DNA of 5,663 nt. It comes from Deltaproteobacteria bacterium (GTDB lineage Bacteria; Desulfobacterota; Binatia; UBA9968). A program made the translations under genes and the position numbers. Under the pieces are notes generated by a model. It made no database searches. It worked only from the letters and a program-made list of their open reading frames with translations, and was not told the DNA's origin. Shown here one piece after another: positions 5,502 through 5,663 of the stretch (the stretch's first letter is position 1; the number at the start of each line of letters is the position of its first letter). The stretch covers positions 1-5,663 of the forward strand of contig VBLN01000220.1 in NCBI GenBank assembly GCA_005878685.1, given 5' to 3'.

Positions 5502-5663
5502 GTGACCGTGCTTACCATTGTCCTCGCCGGTGCTCGGATCGCCCACGCCCATCACACAGTTGATATAAAAAACGAGCTGTCGCTCTGGCCGTTCCTGGCG
5601 GTTGGTATACTTGTGCTTTTAGGCTTCTTCGTCGCGACGGCGATAAAAAAGCTCTTCGGACGG
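5502..5663 (+). CDS. Start of a small membrane or exported protein with HAHH motif (cut by window end)
   Basis: From GTG 5502 the frame stays open for 54 codons to the last base of the window. An in-frame TAG at 5487-5489 rules out a much longer N-terminus, and GTG 5508 is an alternative start. AGAGAG (5488-5493) is a modest ribosome binding site about 8 bases upstream. Residues 2-16 are hydrophobic and end in AHA, like a short signal peptide lacking a basic N-region, followed by HH (H15, H17, H18). A clear membrane helix, FLAVGILVLLGFFVATAI (31-48), is followed by positive KKLFGR, suggesting the N-terminus faces the periplasm. The family is not recognised. The 28-bp gap after the DUF2182 gene suggests cotranscription, and the histidines would suit a metal theme, but this is inference. 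Confidence 0.55.
   Translation, partial: MTVLTIVLAGARIAHAHHTVDIKNELSLWPFLAVGILVLLGFFVATAIKKLFGR

Overview
The window reads as bacterial chromosome with densely packed genes and moderately high G+C by eye (not computed). No phage, transposase, tRNA, rRNA or CRISPR signal is visible. The genes suggest a Gram-negative-type heterotroph. A bifunctional PutA of about 1000 residues without an N-terminal DNA-binding domain is the minimal (type A) form, known for example from Geobacter and Bradyrhizobium. The phylum cannot be fixed from this window; Acidobacteriota, Desulfobacterota or Methylomirabilota-like lineages are guesses only.

Layout. Positions 43-3036 (minus strand) encode a complete bifunctional proline dehydrogenase / L-glutamate-gamma-semialdehyde dehydrogenase that oxidises proline to glutamate. 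A 128-bp divergent intergenic region (3037-3164) holds a terminator-like hairpin and three imperfect 14-bp repeats. All further genes run on the plus strand: a beta-propeller-like protein (3165-3809, probably meant to continue in the -1 frame to 3835), a DUF1326 protein with a CxCxxxCPC motif (3963-4565), a DUF2182 polytopic membrane protein with its own cysteine motifs (4688-5473), and the start of a small membrane or exported protein with an HAHH motif (5502 to the window end).

How the genes may work together. PutA is a self-contained catabolic gene and is probably unrelated to the plus-strand cluster. The DUF1326 and DUF2182 genes are, from general knowledge, a recurrent pair of unknown function. 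Here both carry clustered cysteines, so a soluble cysteine-rich protein working with a membrane partner in metal or thiol chemistry is a reasonable but unproven reading. The propeller gene lies upstream and the HAHH protein only 28 bp downstream, so the four may form one transcription unit, although the 153-bp and 122-bp gaps leave room for separate control.

The most concrete anomaly is at the 3' end of the propeller gene. After a G6A4 run, the -1 frame continues the blade motif with the same spacing as an upstream blade, while the annotated frame ends in an unrelated lysine-rich tail. This points to a one-base indel, a sequencing error or -1 slippage.
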